Positions 24,973 to 33,692 of a stretch of DNA of 54,261 bases are shown in pieces. Made by a program: the position numbers and the translations under genes. The DNA lies in NCBI GenBank assembly GCA_910577635.1, contig CAJTNR010000014.1, positions 1 to 54,261 of the forward strand. The letters are read 5' to 3'. This DNA comes from an uncultured Vampirovibrio sp. Its GTDB lineage: Bacteria > Cyanobacteriota > Vampirovibrionia > Gastranaerophilales > Gastranaerophilaceae. A model generated the notes under the pieces. It searched no databases. It saw only the letters and a program-made list of their open reading frames with translations, and was not told where the DNA came from. Every line of letters begins with the position of its first letter. The stretch's first letter is position 1.

Positions 24973-27495
24973 ATGTTTATTTATTAAATCCTGCGTGAAT
25001 TTTTGTTTATTAAAAGGAAGTTCAGGGTTTTTATCAAATAATACAGGGGTAATTTTTTTAGTTTCTGAATCAAAGTGGTAGAATTTAGTTTTTTTATTAA
25101 TCACAATTTTTATAAACCCATAGTCTTTTGTAGATAAGATCTTAATATTTTCTTTATTAAGAAGCGAAATAGTGGAATAATGAGGGTGGCTGAAATTATT
25201 AAAACCGGTTGAAATTAAAGCGTATTTAGGGTTTAATCTATCAATCATTTTTTTATTAATCGTATTTTTTGCTCCGTGGTGGCCGATTTTTATAATATCT
25301 ATTCTTGAAGGCAATAAAGGTTCAATTTTTTCAAACCCCAAAACCCCTGAATCACCCATAAAAAGAATATTTTTACCTTTATATGCAACAAGAGTGATAA
25401 TCGAAGTTTCATTTTCTTTTTGATCAATATTTTTCAAATTTTTAATATCAGGTTTAAAAACTTTAACCTCAAGATCTTTTTCTTTATAAATTGTTTTTGA
25501 TTCTTCTATTGTTTCATAGTTAATTTTATTTTCTTTTAAATAATCTACAATTTCTTTTGAAACTTTTGAGCTATCGTCTTCTTTTTGCAAATACACACAC
25601 TGTGTGTGTTTTATTTGTTTTAGAATATCTATTGTTCCGCCTGCGTGGTCAATATCAAAGTGAGTTACAATAAGACCATAAAGAGAATTTATTCTTTTGT
25701 TAATTAAATACCGGTTAATTATAGTTTGCGCCTGCGAATAGCTGTTATAAACCTTTCTTCCTGTATCAATTAAGATATAGCGGTTTTTTGGTGTTTTAAT
25801 TAGAAAACTATCTGCGTTACCTGCATCAAACATGATAATTTCAAGATTTCTTTGCAAATGATTAATTCTTGCAAAACTCAAAAGAAAAACAAGAAAAAGT
25901 AAACAAAAAGCAATGAATATTTTTTTGTTTTTAAAATTTTTCTCTAAATTATAAATAAAAAGCAAAGCCAAACCCCAAAAAGAAAAAATTTGGAACAAAT
26001 TAAACCCTGCAACTGTAATTAATGAAGTTTTAAGGGATGAAAACATAAGACTAATTTTAATAAGTATTGCCAAAAGCGGATTTGCGATAGAATCAAACAA
26101 AAAGACAAGTTTTGCACTTATAAAAGGACAAAGAGCGATAATTGAACTTACAAAACCAAGAAAACTAAGTATTCCAATAAAAGGAACAACAAGAATATTT
26201 GCAAATAAACTAAAAGGAGTAAAAGTATTAAAATAGTGCGTTTGAAGAGGAATTACCCAAATTTGCGCGACTAGTGGAACTGCGGCAATAGAAACAAGTG
26301 CTTTAGGGGATAATAAAAACACAAAGTACTTTTGCATTCTTGATAAATTTTTATATTTTTCACTAAACTTTTTATCTAAAGAACTAAACTTAGAAACTAT
26401 AATATCAACAGAACTTATAAGACCAAAAGTCACTGCAAAAGAAAGCTGAAAACCAATATCAAAAAGCATTTTAGGACAAGCGAGCAAAATTAAAAATGCA
26501 ACGAAAAAAATTAGTGCAACTGAATCTGCTTTTCTATCGATTAATTTACCAAATAAAACAAACAAAAGCATTAAAGATGCTCTTAGAATTGAAGGAGGAA
26601 ATCCAGTCATAAAAGTATAAAAAACAACAAACAACGCTCCTGTTAGAATTGATAAATGATAAGGGAGTTTGAGTAAATTTGCTATCCACCACCAGATTCC
26701 AAAAATTAGAGCAACATTAAGCCCGCTCGCTGCAAGTAGATGTATCAAGCCTGAGTTTCTAAAGCTTTCTTTAATTTCTTCTGTTGGATTAATTGTTTCA
26801 TTGCCAAAAACAATCCCTCCAAGGATTTCAAGTTTCGGGGATTTAATGTTTTTAGCGTGCGTTTCAATAATCCTGTTTCTTTTTGATTCAAACTTAGATA
26901 GAACAAAAAGCCATTTATCGGTTTTTTTGTCAACTTCTCTAATTACTTTATAATTGTTCCCATATAGAATATACTTGCAATCATTATTTAATAAATATTT
27001 TTTATAATCAAACTCATAAGGATTAGAGGAAGAAAAAGGGGTTCTTAACTTACCTTGAACTTCAATTATAGAGCCTATTTTAACACTTTTTTCGATATTT
27101 TTATCATAAGGTATGCTAACAAGAATCTTTGAATCAATATCGTTTAGTTTGTTATTATAAACTCTTGTTTCAAGTGGTTTTACGTAGAATTTTACTTTAT
27201 CATTGGAAACATTTTTACTTGATACAACTTTTGCAACAACAACTGAATTATTAATATTAATTTGTTCAATATGATCAATTATTGTTGTTTTTGCCCTTAT
27301 AAAACCAAGAAAGAAAATAAGGTATAAAAAAAGAGCTTTTCTAAAACCAAGGTTATAAAAAAGAATAAGAAAAACAATGACTGCTAAAACAAAAAACGCT
27401 AAAACCAGCTGATAATTATAAAAAACGGCAACTAAACCAAGGATATAGAATATCGTTAACAAAAAAGTAAATATTTTAGAGTTATTATTATCCAT
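24967..27495 (-). CDS. comEC: ComEC/Rec2 DNA-uptake channel
   Basis: The 842-residue polytopic protein has N-terminal membrane segments with an OB-like region (~75-160), the Competence core with HLLAASGLNVALIFG and GFPPSILRASLM, and a C-terminal metallo-beta-lactamase domain (MFDAGNADSFLI, VTHFDIDHAGG, IGHHGAKN). It transports single-stranded DNA across the inner membrane in transformation. It sits 3 bases downstream of ftsY and ends into recF. ComEA and the pilus secretin are not in the window. Confidence 0.94.
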   Translation of the reverse strand: MDNNNSKIFTFLLTIFYILGLVAVFYNYQLVLAFFVLAVIVFLILFYNLGFRKALFLYLIFFLGFIRAKTTIIDHIEQININNSVVVAKVVSSKNVSNDKVKFYVKPLETRVYNNKLNDIDSKILVSIPYDKNIEKSVKIGSIIEVQGKLRTPFSSSNPYEFDYKKYLLNNDCKYILYGNNYKVIREVDKKTDKWLFVLSKFESKRNRIIETHAKNIKSPKLEILGGIVFGNETINPTEEIKESFRNSGLIHLLAASGLNVALIFGIWWWIANLLKLPYHLSILTGALFVVFYTFMTGFPPSILRASLMLLFVLFGKLIDRKADSVALIFFVAFLILLACPKMLFDIGFQLSFAVTFGLISSVDIIVSKFSSLDKKFSEKYKNLSRMQKYFVFLLSPKALVSIAAVPLVAQIWVIPLQTHYFNTFTPFSLFANILVVPFIGILSFLGFVSSIIALCPFISAKLVFLFDSIANPLLAILIKISLMFSSLKTSLITVAGFNLFQIFSFWGLALLFIYNLEKNFKNKKIFIAFCLLFLVFLLSFARINHLQRNLEIIMFDAGNADSFLIKTPKNRYILIDTGRKVYNSYSQAQTIINRYLINKRINSLYGLIVTHFDIDHAGGTIDILKQIKHTQCVYLQKEDDSSKVSKEIVDYLKENKINYETIEESKTIYKEKDLEVKVFKPDIKNLKNIDQKENETSIITLVAYKGKNILFMGDSGVLGFEKIEPLLPSRIDIIKIGHHGAKNTINKKMIDRLNPKYALISTGFNNFSHPHYSTISLLNKENIKILSTKDYGFIKIVINKKTKFYHFDSETKKITPVLFDKNPELPFNKQKFTQDLINKHL

Positions 27496-27498
27496 TTT

Positions 27499-28401
27499 TT
27501 ATTGTTCAAATAAAGCTTCGATAAATTCTTCTTTGTTAAAGTCAATTAAATCATCAATTTTTTCACCAACTCCTATAAGTTTACAGGGAAGCTTTAATTC
27601 ATTCGCTATTGCTAAAACTATTCCCCCTTTAGGGCTTCCATCCAGTTTTGTTATAGCACAGGAGTCGATTTTTACAGCTTCAAAAAATACATTAGCCTGA
27701 CTGATTCCATTCTGCCCCTGGGTTCCATCTAGAACAAGTATTGTTTCAAGGTTATCGTTTTTAGTTTTATCAACAATAACATTCTTAATTTTTTTCAGCT
27801 CCTCAATTAAGTTATACTTATTCTGCAGTCTTCCAGCGCTATCAATTATTACAACATCATAGTTTTCACTTTTTGCAAGATCTATTCCTTTATAAGCTAA
27901 AGCCGCAGGTGGAATTTTTTCTATTAGGATATCAACTCCGGCTCTTTTAGCCCAAATATCAAGCTGTTCTTGGGCAGCTGCTCGAAAAGTATCCCCTGCA
28001 ACCAATAAAACCTTAAGATTCTGTTTTTTGAATCTACTAGCAAGTTTTCCGATTAATGTCGTCTTTCCTGCTCCGTTTACGCCAACAACAAAGTAAACAT
28101 TGAGTTTATTAGAGTCAAATTTCAGTTTATAATTATCAATTGAATCAAGAATTGAGCAAAATTCTTGTTTAAGAAAATTTTTAAGCTCATTGGATTTAAC
28201 CTTTTTTTCTTTAATTCTATCGACAATCTCAACTGATAAATCAACCCCCAAATCAGCTTTAATTAGGGTTGTTTCAATATCTTCAAGTTCGAATTCATCT
28301 AAAACAGCGGAGTTTAAGTTAAAAATCCCCTTAAAAAACCCCTGAGCAGTCTTAGTAAGCGCTGTTTTAATTTTATTATCTTTATTAAAAAAATTAAACA
28401 T
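27499..28401 (-). CDS. ftsY: Signal recognition particle receptor FtsY
   Basis: The 300-residue SRP-GTPase has an N domain, then G1 GVNGAGKTT, DTFRAAAQEQL, G3 DSAGR and TKLDGSPKGG. It docks SRP-ribosome complexes at the membrane. It is short and lacks the long acidic A domain of E. coli FtsY, as in many bacteria. It overlaps nusB by eight bases, giving the order nusB-ftsY-comEC. Confidence 0.96.
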   Translation of the reverse strand: MFNFFNKDNKIKTALTKTAQGFFKGIFNLNSAVLDEFELEDIETTLIKADLGVDLSVEIVDRIKEKKVKSNELKNFLKQEFCSILDSIDNYKLKFDSNKLNVYFVVGVNGAGKTTLIGKLASRFKKQNLKVLLVAGDTFRAAAQEQLDIWAKRAGVDILIEKIPPAALAYKGIDLAKSENYDVVIIDSAGRLQNKYNLIEELKKIKNVIVDKTKNDNLETILVLDGTQGQNGISQANVFFEAVKIDSCAITKLDGSPKGGIVLAIANELKLPCKLIGVGEKIDDLIDFNKEEFIEALFEQ

Positions 28402-29047
28402 TTTTATCTACAACCCGGGCAAGAATACCATTTATAAAAGAAGGAGAATCATCTGTCGAATATTTTTTCGCAAGTTCTAAGGCTTCATCTATAACAACTT
28501 TATGAGGGGTAAGCTTAACATAAACAAGTTCTGTTATTGCAATTCTTAAAATATCCTTATCGATTTTAAAAATCCTATTTATATCCCAGCCTTTAGAAAA
28601 TTCACCTATCATCCTATCAATTTCTTCTTTATTATTCTTGTAGTTTTGACAAATTAAATCCAGGTATCGAACAACATCTTCCTGCTGGCTGAGAGTGCAG
28701 AGTTCTGCAATATCCAAGGCACTTAGTGTTTTATCTGCAGCATTTAGCATTGTGTCAATTTTTGCTTCAAAATCACTTGTTAACTTAAGTTCTACCGGGA
28801 TATTGATGCTGTCAATCGGACGGGACAAATTGTCAGGATGATTGTTTTCATACTCTATAATTTCATTCTTTAGCTGATTAAGTTCCGATACACTCATTGA
28901 AACTTCATCAGCCGCACTTGAAACCAGCGTTCTTACTGATTTTAGAATTATAGACATAAAGTTTTCTTTTTTGTAGTTTTTAATATTGTTATCAAATTGA
29001 GAAAATAATACCAAAGACAGTTCTCTGCTTGCTCTTCTTGCCTGCAT
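28394..29047 (-). CDS. nusB: Transcription antitermination factor NusB
   Basis: The 217-residue protein has the start MQARRASRELSLVLFSQFD and the C-terminal NusB core IDRMIGEFSKGWDINRIFKI through PSFINGILARV. It is longer than E. coli NusB (139) because of a central insertion, matching the long cyanobacterial form; this is one of the taxonomic hints. It acts in rRNA antitermination with NusE. The RBS AAGGAAA is clear. Confidence 0.93.
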   Translation of the reverse strand: MQARRASRELSLVLFSQFDNNIKNYKKENFMSIILKSVRTLVSSAADEVSMSVSELNQLKNEIIEYENNHPDNLSRPIDSINIPVELKLTSDFEAKIDTMLNAADKTLSALDIAELCTLSQQEDVVRYLDLICQNYKNNKEEIDRMIGEFSKGWDINRIFKIDKDILRIAITELVYVKLTPHKVVIDEALELAKKYSTDDSPSFINGILARVVDKNV

Positions 29048-29068
29048 TTTTCTTTTTCCTTATAAACC

Positions 29069-29109
29069 AATAGTTTTTTTACAATAATTATATTGTAAAA
29101 AAAACTATT
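29069..29109. repeat. AT-only inverted repeat between the VWA gene and nusB
   Basis: AATAGTTTTTTTACAATA (29069-29086) faces TATTGTAAAAAAAACTATT (29091-29109): about 18 paired bases with one unequal T7/A8 run and a 4-base loop. On the minus strand it lies after the VWA stop and before the nusB RBS. It could terminate in either direction or be a protein site; the lack of G-C pairs makes it an unusual terminator. Confidence 0.7.
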
Positions 29110-29118
29110 TTCAATTAC

Positions 29119-29883
29119 TTATTCCTGAGGAATTTTAATACTTCCTCTAACATCTTTATTAATCCCCACAGTTTCAAATAAGGATTGCGATAAGTCGGCT
29201 TCTGAATTTGCGCTTAAAAACTTCCCGCTTGTCATTAATGCTGTGCAGCGAAGCTGGTTATTAGCTTCAGCATCGTGAATATCAAATGCAATTACATCAA
29301 TTTTTACATCATCTCTTGTTTTCATAAGCTCAATTACATATGTACAGGGGCTTTCATCACAATTCTCACCGCCGTCTGTTAAGAGAATAATATGTTTCTT
29401 TCCGGATAATCCCATAAAGTCTTTATTAACAGCTTGTTTTAGAGAATAAGTAATTGGAGTCCAGCCTGTCGCATGGGTTGCAAACAAACTTCCAAGAATT
29501 GCCCTTGAATTGTCACAAGCCAAAGGAACGCTTAAAGTAGAAGCCTGACAGCCTTGAAGATAAGTAAAACCGGATTTATGCCCATAGACCCGAAGCCCTG
29601 TTTTCACATCCGAAGGAATTTTAGGCAAAAGTTCAGCAAGAGTATTTCTTGCCATTTCAACTTTTGGTTTATTTCCGATGGATTCATTCATTGAATTGGA
29701 AAAATCTACAATAAAAAGAATTTGCGAATCCTTTTGAGCTTCCCTGATGCTTTTTTGTACACTTGTAACATTATTAGGCTCATAAACACTATAGCTAAAA
29801 TTAGGTTCACTATCACTTTTCAAGGTGAAAATCAGCCCCAGTGCAAAGACCAAAAACAAACTTAATATAATTTTATTTTTCAT
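29119..29883 (-). CDS. Exported von Willebrand factor A domain protein
   Basis: The 254-residue protein has a hydrophobic N-terminus (IILSLFLVFALGLIFTL), then a VWA domain from ~50 with a complete MIDAS: DFSNSM, the Thr of GWTPITYS and DGGENCD. The Cys pairs in the domain fit extracytoplasmic disulfides. It probably binds a protein ligand on the outer face. The neighbours (dCMP deaminase upstream, nusB downstream) give no functional clue. Confidence 0.85.
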   Translation of the reverse strand: MKNKIILSLFLVFALGLIFTLKSDSEPNFSYSVYEPNNVTSVQKSIREAQKDSQILFIVDFSNSMNESIGNKPKVEMARNTLAELLPKIPSDVKTGLRVYGHKSGFTYLQGCQASTLSVPLACDNSRAILGSLFATHATGWTPITYSLKQAVNKDFMGLSGKKHIILLTDGGENCDESPCTYVIELMKTRDDVKIDVIAFDIHDAEANNQLRCTALMTSGKFLSANSEADLSQSLFETVGINKDVRGSIKIPQE

Positions 29884-29931
29884 AAAACGTATTATAATAC
29901 AAGATTATAAAAAAGTCATAGGTCAAAGTAA

Positions 29932-30408
29932 TTAGTGATTAATAACCAAAGCGTCATTAGTCAGTTCTTCTTTTAGTTTTTGAGCACTTATAGATTCAAT
30001 AGCGGAATTATCATCCTTTTTAAGATAAATCATTTCAATTCCTGATTGAACAATAAAACGCTTGCATAAAATACAAATAAAGTTGTGCCCGAAAATATAC
30101 ATTGATGCACCCTGGCACCTATCCTGCCCTGCTTGAATTATAGCATTCTGTTCAGCATGGATTGAACGACAGGTTTCATACCTTGTCCCGGAGGGAATTT
30201 TATTCTTAATCCTATAGCATTCGCCAAGTTCCATGCAGGATAAAACCTTAGAAGGAACACCATTATACCCTGTTGCTTTAATTTTTTTATCAGCTCCTAC
30301 AATAACCGCTCCTACGTGTGCTCTTAAGCAATTAGAGCGCTTAGAAACTGTTTTTGCAATTTCTAAAAAATATTCATTCCACTCAATTGGTAAATTATTA
30401 TTATCCAC
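29932..30408 (-). CDS. comEB: dCMP deaminase / ComEB-type cytidine deaminase
   Basis: The 158-residue zinc deaminase has the catalytic SIHAEQNAI (zinc His, proton-shuttle Glu) and the second zinc site as CILC. The insert CMELGECYR is typical of dCMP deaminases, which make dUMP for thymidylate synthesis. The start is GTG at 30408, with AAGGAAAA about ten bases upstream. The name ComEB comes from its usual neighbourhood with comEA/comEC, not from a role in competence. Confidence 0.88.
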   Translation of the reverse strand: MDNNNLPIEWNEYFLEIAKTVSKRSNCLRAHVGAVIVGADKKIKATGYNGVPSKVLSCMELGECYRIKNKIPSGTRYETCRSIHAEQNAIIQAGQDRCQGASMYIFGHNFICILCKRFIVQSGIEMIYLKKDDNSAIESISAQKLKEELTNDALVINH

Positions 30409-30599
30409 AGCAATTTTTCCTTTTCTGGTTTAATTTTAATTTAAAAAAAACATAAAATCCATGACTTTTTTTATTGAAAAATATTTATCAAGTATTTTAT
30501 TAAGAAATATTAAGGAATATTTACTTAAACCAAAACAACCTCGCTGTCATGGTTTTGCCATGGTTTAAAAGAAGCAAAAAACAGGTGTTTTTATTTTTG

Positions 30600-30627
30600 T
30601 TGCAACTGCAAAACAATACTTTATAAT
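30600..30627 (+). promoter_or_regulatory. Sigma-70-type promoter of yggS-sepF
   Basis: TTGCAA (30600-30605), a 16-base spacer and TATAAT (30622-30627) precede yggS by 57 bases. The preceding 190 bases (30430-30600) contain no gene that I can see. Confidence 0.6.
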
Positions 30628-30684
30628 GAAAAAAGAAGGCAAAAGTAAAAATCGAATATTGGGGAGTATTATAAAACTTTTATA

Positions 30685-31323
30685 ATGTCGATAGAGGAAA
30701 ATCTTGAAAAAATTCTAGAAGTAACTAAAAACTACAACCCGGTTATTATCGCAGTTACCAAGTACTACGATAACAATAGAATGCTTGAAGCCTATAGGTG
30801 CGGATTAAGGCACTTCGCGGAAAGCAAAGCGCAAGATGCACTTGAAAAAATCAATAGAATAGATGATACGGTAAAATCCCAATCGATATATCATTTTATT
30901 GGACATTTACAGACAAATAAAGTTAAATACGTTGTTGGAAATTTTGACTACATCCACTCGGTTGATAGCTTAAAACTTGCCCGATGTATTGATTCTGAGG
31001 CTAATAAAAAAGGGGTTGTTCAAAAAATATTGATTCAGGTAAACAACGCTCAAGAAAGCCAAAAATTTGGAGTAAACCCAAAAGAACTTGACAATTTAAT
31101 AGAAGAAATTTCAAAACTAAAATTCGTTAGTTTAGAAGGACTAATGAACATTGCACCTTTGTGTAATGATGCAAAAAAACTTCAAATGCTCTTTAGCGAA
31201 ATGAGAGAACTTAAAGAAAAATTCAAACTTAAAGAACTTTCAATGGGTATGAGCAAAGACTACAAAATAGCACTTGAAGAGGGTGCAACAATGATAAGAT
31301 TAGGCACAATATTATTCAATTAA
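30685..31323 (+). CDS. yggS: PLP homeostasis protein (YggS/YlmE family)
   Basis: The 212-residue alanine-racemase-fold PLP carrier has the Schiff-base Lys in IIAVTKYY, HFIGHLQTNK and the C-terminal LSMGMSKDYKIALEEGATMIR. It has no known catalytic reaction; it buffers pyridoxal phosphate. The yggS-sepF order matches the ylmE-sepF cell-division cluster of Gram-positives and cyanobacteria. The gap to sepF is 18 bases with a good RBS. Confidence 0.92.
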   Translation: MSIEENLEKILEVTKNYNPVIIAVTKYYDNNRMLEAYRCGLRHFAESKAQDALEKINRIDDTVKSQSIYHFIGHLQTNKVKYVVGNFDYIHSVDSLKLARCIDSEANKKGVVQKILIQVNNAQESQKFGVNPKELDNLIEEISKLKFVSLEGLMNIAPLCNDAKKLQMLFSEMRELKEKFKLKELSMGMSKDYKIALEEGATMIRLGTILFN

Positions 31324-31341
31324 CAATTAAAAGGAGAGAAG

Positions 31342-31839
31342 ATGGCACTTTCAGAAAAAATTAAGGAAATTATAGGAGCACTAACAGACTCTTTAAATCC
31401 AATGGGAGAAGAGCAATACGAAGAAGAAATTGAGAATAATTTCGAAAACGAATATCCGACAGACAGAAACGCAGCACTAGCTCCAAGTTTCACTGAAACC
31501 ACTCCTCAAAGAAAGCCAAGAGCAAACTTAAGAGTTCTACCCCAGCCAAAATCAGGTGCTTATGAAGTAGTTGTAATTGAACCTAAAGCCTACAATGAAT
31601 CAATTTCAATTGTTGAAGCGCTTAAAGAAAGAAAAACTGTCATCTTAAACTTACAATTATTAGATAGAGAACAATCACAAAGAATAGTAGACTTTTTATG
31701 CGGATGCACCCATGCGCTGGATGGTTCGCAAAGAAAAATCGGAGAGAATGTTTTCATCTTTACTCCTTCTAATATAAATATTTCACAAGAAATAGTTAAT
31801 TCAAAATTATCAACAGATGCAATGTGGACAAAATCATAA
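31342..31839 (+). CDS. sepF: Cell division protein SepF
   Basis: The 165-residue protein has an N-terminal amphipathic helix (ALSEKIKEIIGAL) for membrane binding, a variable acidic linker and a C-terminal SepF domain with YEVVVIEP, ILNLQLLDREQSQRIVDFLCG and IGENVFIFTP. It anchors FtsZ and aligns septal rings. Its presence argues for a cyanobacterial/Gram-positive-type divisome. The RBS AAGGAGAG is strong. A terminator follows at 31878. Confidence 0.93.
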   Translation: MALSEKIKEIIGALTDSLNPMGEEQYEEEIENNFENEYPTDRNAALAPSFTETTPQRKPRANLRVLPQPKSGAYEVVVIEPKAYNESISIVEALKERKTVILNLQLLDREQSQRIVDFLCGCTHALDGSQRKIGENVFIFTPSNINISQEIVNSKLSTDAMWTKS

Positions 31840-31877
31840 CAATTGCACTGAATACGGAAAAATAGAGAGTTAATAAG

Positions 31878-31910
31878 AAGATGTCTTTATAATTAAGGCA
31901 TCTTTTCTTT
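31878..31910 (+). terminator. Intrinsic terminator after sepF
   Basis: AAGATGTC (31878-31885) pairs with GGCATCTT (31897-31904), with one G-T wobble, and is followed by TTTTCTTT. It separates yggS-sepF from grpE-dnaJ. Confidence 0.75.
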
Positions 31911-31929
31911 AAATAATACAAAAGAGTAC

Positions 31930-31957
31930 TCGACATTATTAATTCATATTCTATAAT
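31930..31957 (+). promoter_or_regulatory. Promoter of the grpE-dnaJ operon
   Basis: TCGACA (31930-31935), a 16-base spacer and TATAAT (31952-31957) lie 38 bases before grpE. No CIRCE inverted repeat (TTAGCACTC-N9-GAGTGCTAA) is visible, so HrcA control is not indicated here. Confidence 0.6.
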
Positions 31958-31995
31958 ATAGTTAGATTATATTATTAATATAAGGAAAACCTATA

Positions 31996-32553
31996 ATGGA
32001 TGATAACAAAAACCCTTTTGTAGATAGCGATTCTAAAGTTGAGCAAGCTGAACAAGAGCAAGATTCTGTTGAAAATAGTGAAATTGAACAACAGGAAGAA
32101 AATAATGAGCTTGAAGAAAAATACGAAGAGCTAAACAACAAGTATATCCGTCTTGCTGCCGATTTTGATAATTTTAGAAAAAGAACACAGCAGGAAAAAG
32201 AAGAAATATCGACTTATACAAAAATTGAAGTTATAAAAAAACTAACAACAGTGCTTGACACTTTCGACAGAGCCCAGGAGCACTTAAAGGATATTGATAA
32301 TTGCGATACTGTTAAAGAAAGCTATGAGGTTGCTTATAAACAGCTTCTTGATATCCTTAAAAAAATGGGCTTAAGTGAAATTGAAGCACTGGGGGCTGAT
32401 TTTAACCCTAATGAACATGAAGCTATAACACAAGTTCCGACAGATGAATACGAAGCAGATAAAGTGGCTATGGTTGCTCAAAAAGGGTATAAACTGGATG
32501 ATAAAGTTGTTCGGCCTGCTTTAGTTGGTGTTGCTAAAGAAAAAGAAGAGTAA
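31996..32553 (+). CDS. grpE: GrpE nucleotide exchange factor
   Basis: The 185-residue protein has an acidic, Glu/Gln-rich N-terminus, a long coiled coil with YIRLAADFDNFRKRTQQE and the C-terminal beta domain ending FNPNEHEAITQVP and VVRPALVGVAK. It exchanges ADP on DnaK. It is six bases from dnaJ. dnaK is absent from the operon, unlike the common grpE-dnaK-dnaJ order. Confidence 0.95.
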   Translation: MDDNKNPFVDSDSKVEQAEQEQDSVENSEIEQQEENNELEEKYEELNNKYIRLAADFDNFRKRTQQEKEEISTYTKIEVIKKLTTVLDTFDRAQEHLKDIDNCDTVKESYEVAYKQLLDILKKMGLSEIEALGADFNPNEHEAITQVPTDEYEADKVAMVAQKGYKLDDKVVRPALVGVAKEKEE

Positions 32554-32559
32554 GGAAAA

Positions 32560-33681
32560 ATGAATAAAACAATGGACTATTATGAAATACTGGGTGTTGA
32601 AAAAAACGCAACAAAAGACGAAATAAAAAAGGCTTTTCGCCAAAAAGCCCGACAGTATCACCCTGATGTTAACAAAGAACAGGGAGCTGAGGAAAAATTC
32701 AAAGAAATTGGAAAAGCATATGAAACCTTATCTGATGATAACAAAAGAGAAATTTATGACCGCTATGGAGAAGACGGTTTAGCTAATGCAGGGTTTAATC
32801 CAAACTCTTTCAATATGAACGATATTGATTTATCGGATATCTTTTCATCGTTTTTTGAAGGATTCTCAGGTTTTAGAGGCTATAGACAAGACCCTAATGC
32901 ACCTGTTGAAGGGGATGATTTAAGGGTTGATATTGAAATCGATTTTCTAGAAGCGTGTTTTGGTGTTGAAAAAGAAATAAAAATAAGACACTTAGAACCT
33001 TGCGAAGCTTGCAATTCAACCGGTTTAGATAAAAATGCAAAAGATACAGTTTGTCCTACCTGCCATGGCCATGGCAGAATTCAAAAAAACACACAAACAA
33101 TCCTTGGAACCTTTTCAAGCGTCACAACCTGTCCTAAGTGCCATGGCACAGGAAAAAACCCAAGCGCATATTGTAAAACCTGTAAAGGTTTAGGCGCGGT
33201 TGAAAAAGAGAAGAAAATTACAATAAAAATACCCCATGGTGTTGAACACGGATCAAGAATCCGTCTTTCCAAAGAAGGAAACGCCGGTAAAAACGGCGGA
33301 GCGCCCGGGGATTTATATATTGTTATCCACACAAAAGAAAATAAGGAATTTGTAAGAAGCGGTTTTGATATTTACTCAGAAATTATCATCTCAACCCCGC
33401 AGGCTGTATTAGGGGATAGAATTACAGTTAATACAATACAAGGAGAAACAATCCTTACTATCCCTAAAGGAATCCAAAACGGGGAAAGATTGACTCTTAA
33501 AGGCTTTGGAGTTCCTTATCTTGGAAGTGAAACACAAAGAGGCAATCATTACTTTACAATAAAAGTTGAAATTCCAAAAAAACTCTCATCAAAAGAAGAA
33601 AAACTCTACAAAGAACTTTTTATTCTCTCCAAAGAAAATCAAAGTCTTGTAGATAAGGTAAAATCAGCCATTAATAGATAA
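32560..33681 (+). CDS. dnaJ: Chaperone DnaJ (canonical)
   Basis: The 373-residue type I Hsp40 has a J domain with HPD (QYHPDVN), a Gly/Phe-rich linker (FFEGFSGFRGYR) and four zinc-binding CxxCxGxG-type repeats (CEACNSTG, CPTCHGHG, CPKCHGTG, CKTCKGLG), then the substrate-binding C-terminus. ATG at 32560 has AAGGAAAA before it. It partners DnaK, which is encoded elsewhere. Confidence 0.97.
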   Translation: MNKTMDYYEILGVEKNATKDEIKKAFRQKARQYHPDVNKEQGAEEKFKEIGKAYETLSDDNKREIYDRYGEDGLANAGFNPNSFNMNDIDLSDIFSSFFEGFSGFRGYRQDPNAPVEGDDLRVDIEIDFLEACFGVEKEIKIRHLEPCEACNSTGLDKNAKDTVCPTCHGHGRIQKNTQTILGTFSSVTTCPKCHGTGKNPSAYCKTCKGLGAVEKEKKITIKIPHGVEHGSRIRLSKEGNAGKNGGAPGDLYIVIHTKENKEFVRSGFDIYSEIIISTPQAVLGDRITVNTIQGETILTIPKGIQNGERLTLKGFGVPYLGSETQRGNHYFTIKVEIPKKLSSKEEKLYKELFILSKENQSLVDKVKSAINR

Positions 33682-33692
33682 GGTAAGCAATT

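Noticed and set aside
31920..31995. CIRCE/HrcA operator upstream of grpE
   Set aside because: No inverted repeat resembling TTAGCACTC-N9-GAGTGCTAA was found; hrcA is also not adjacent.
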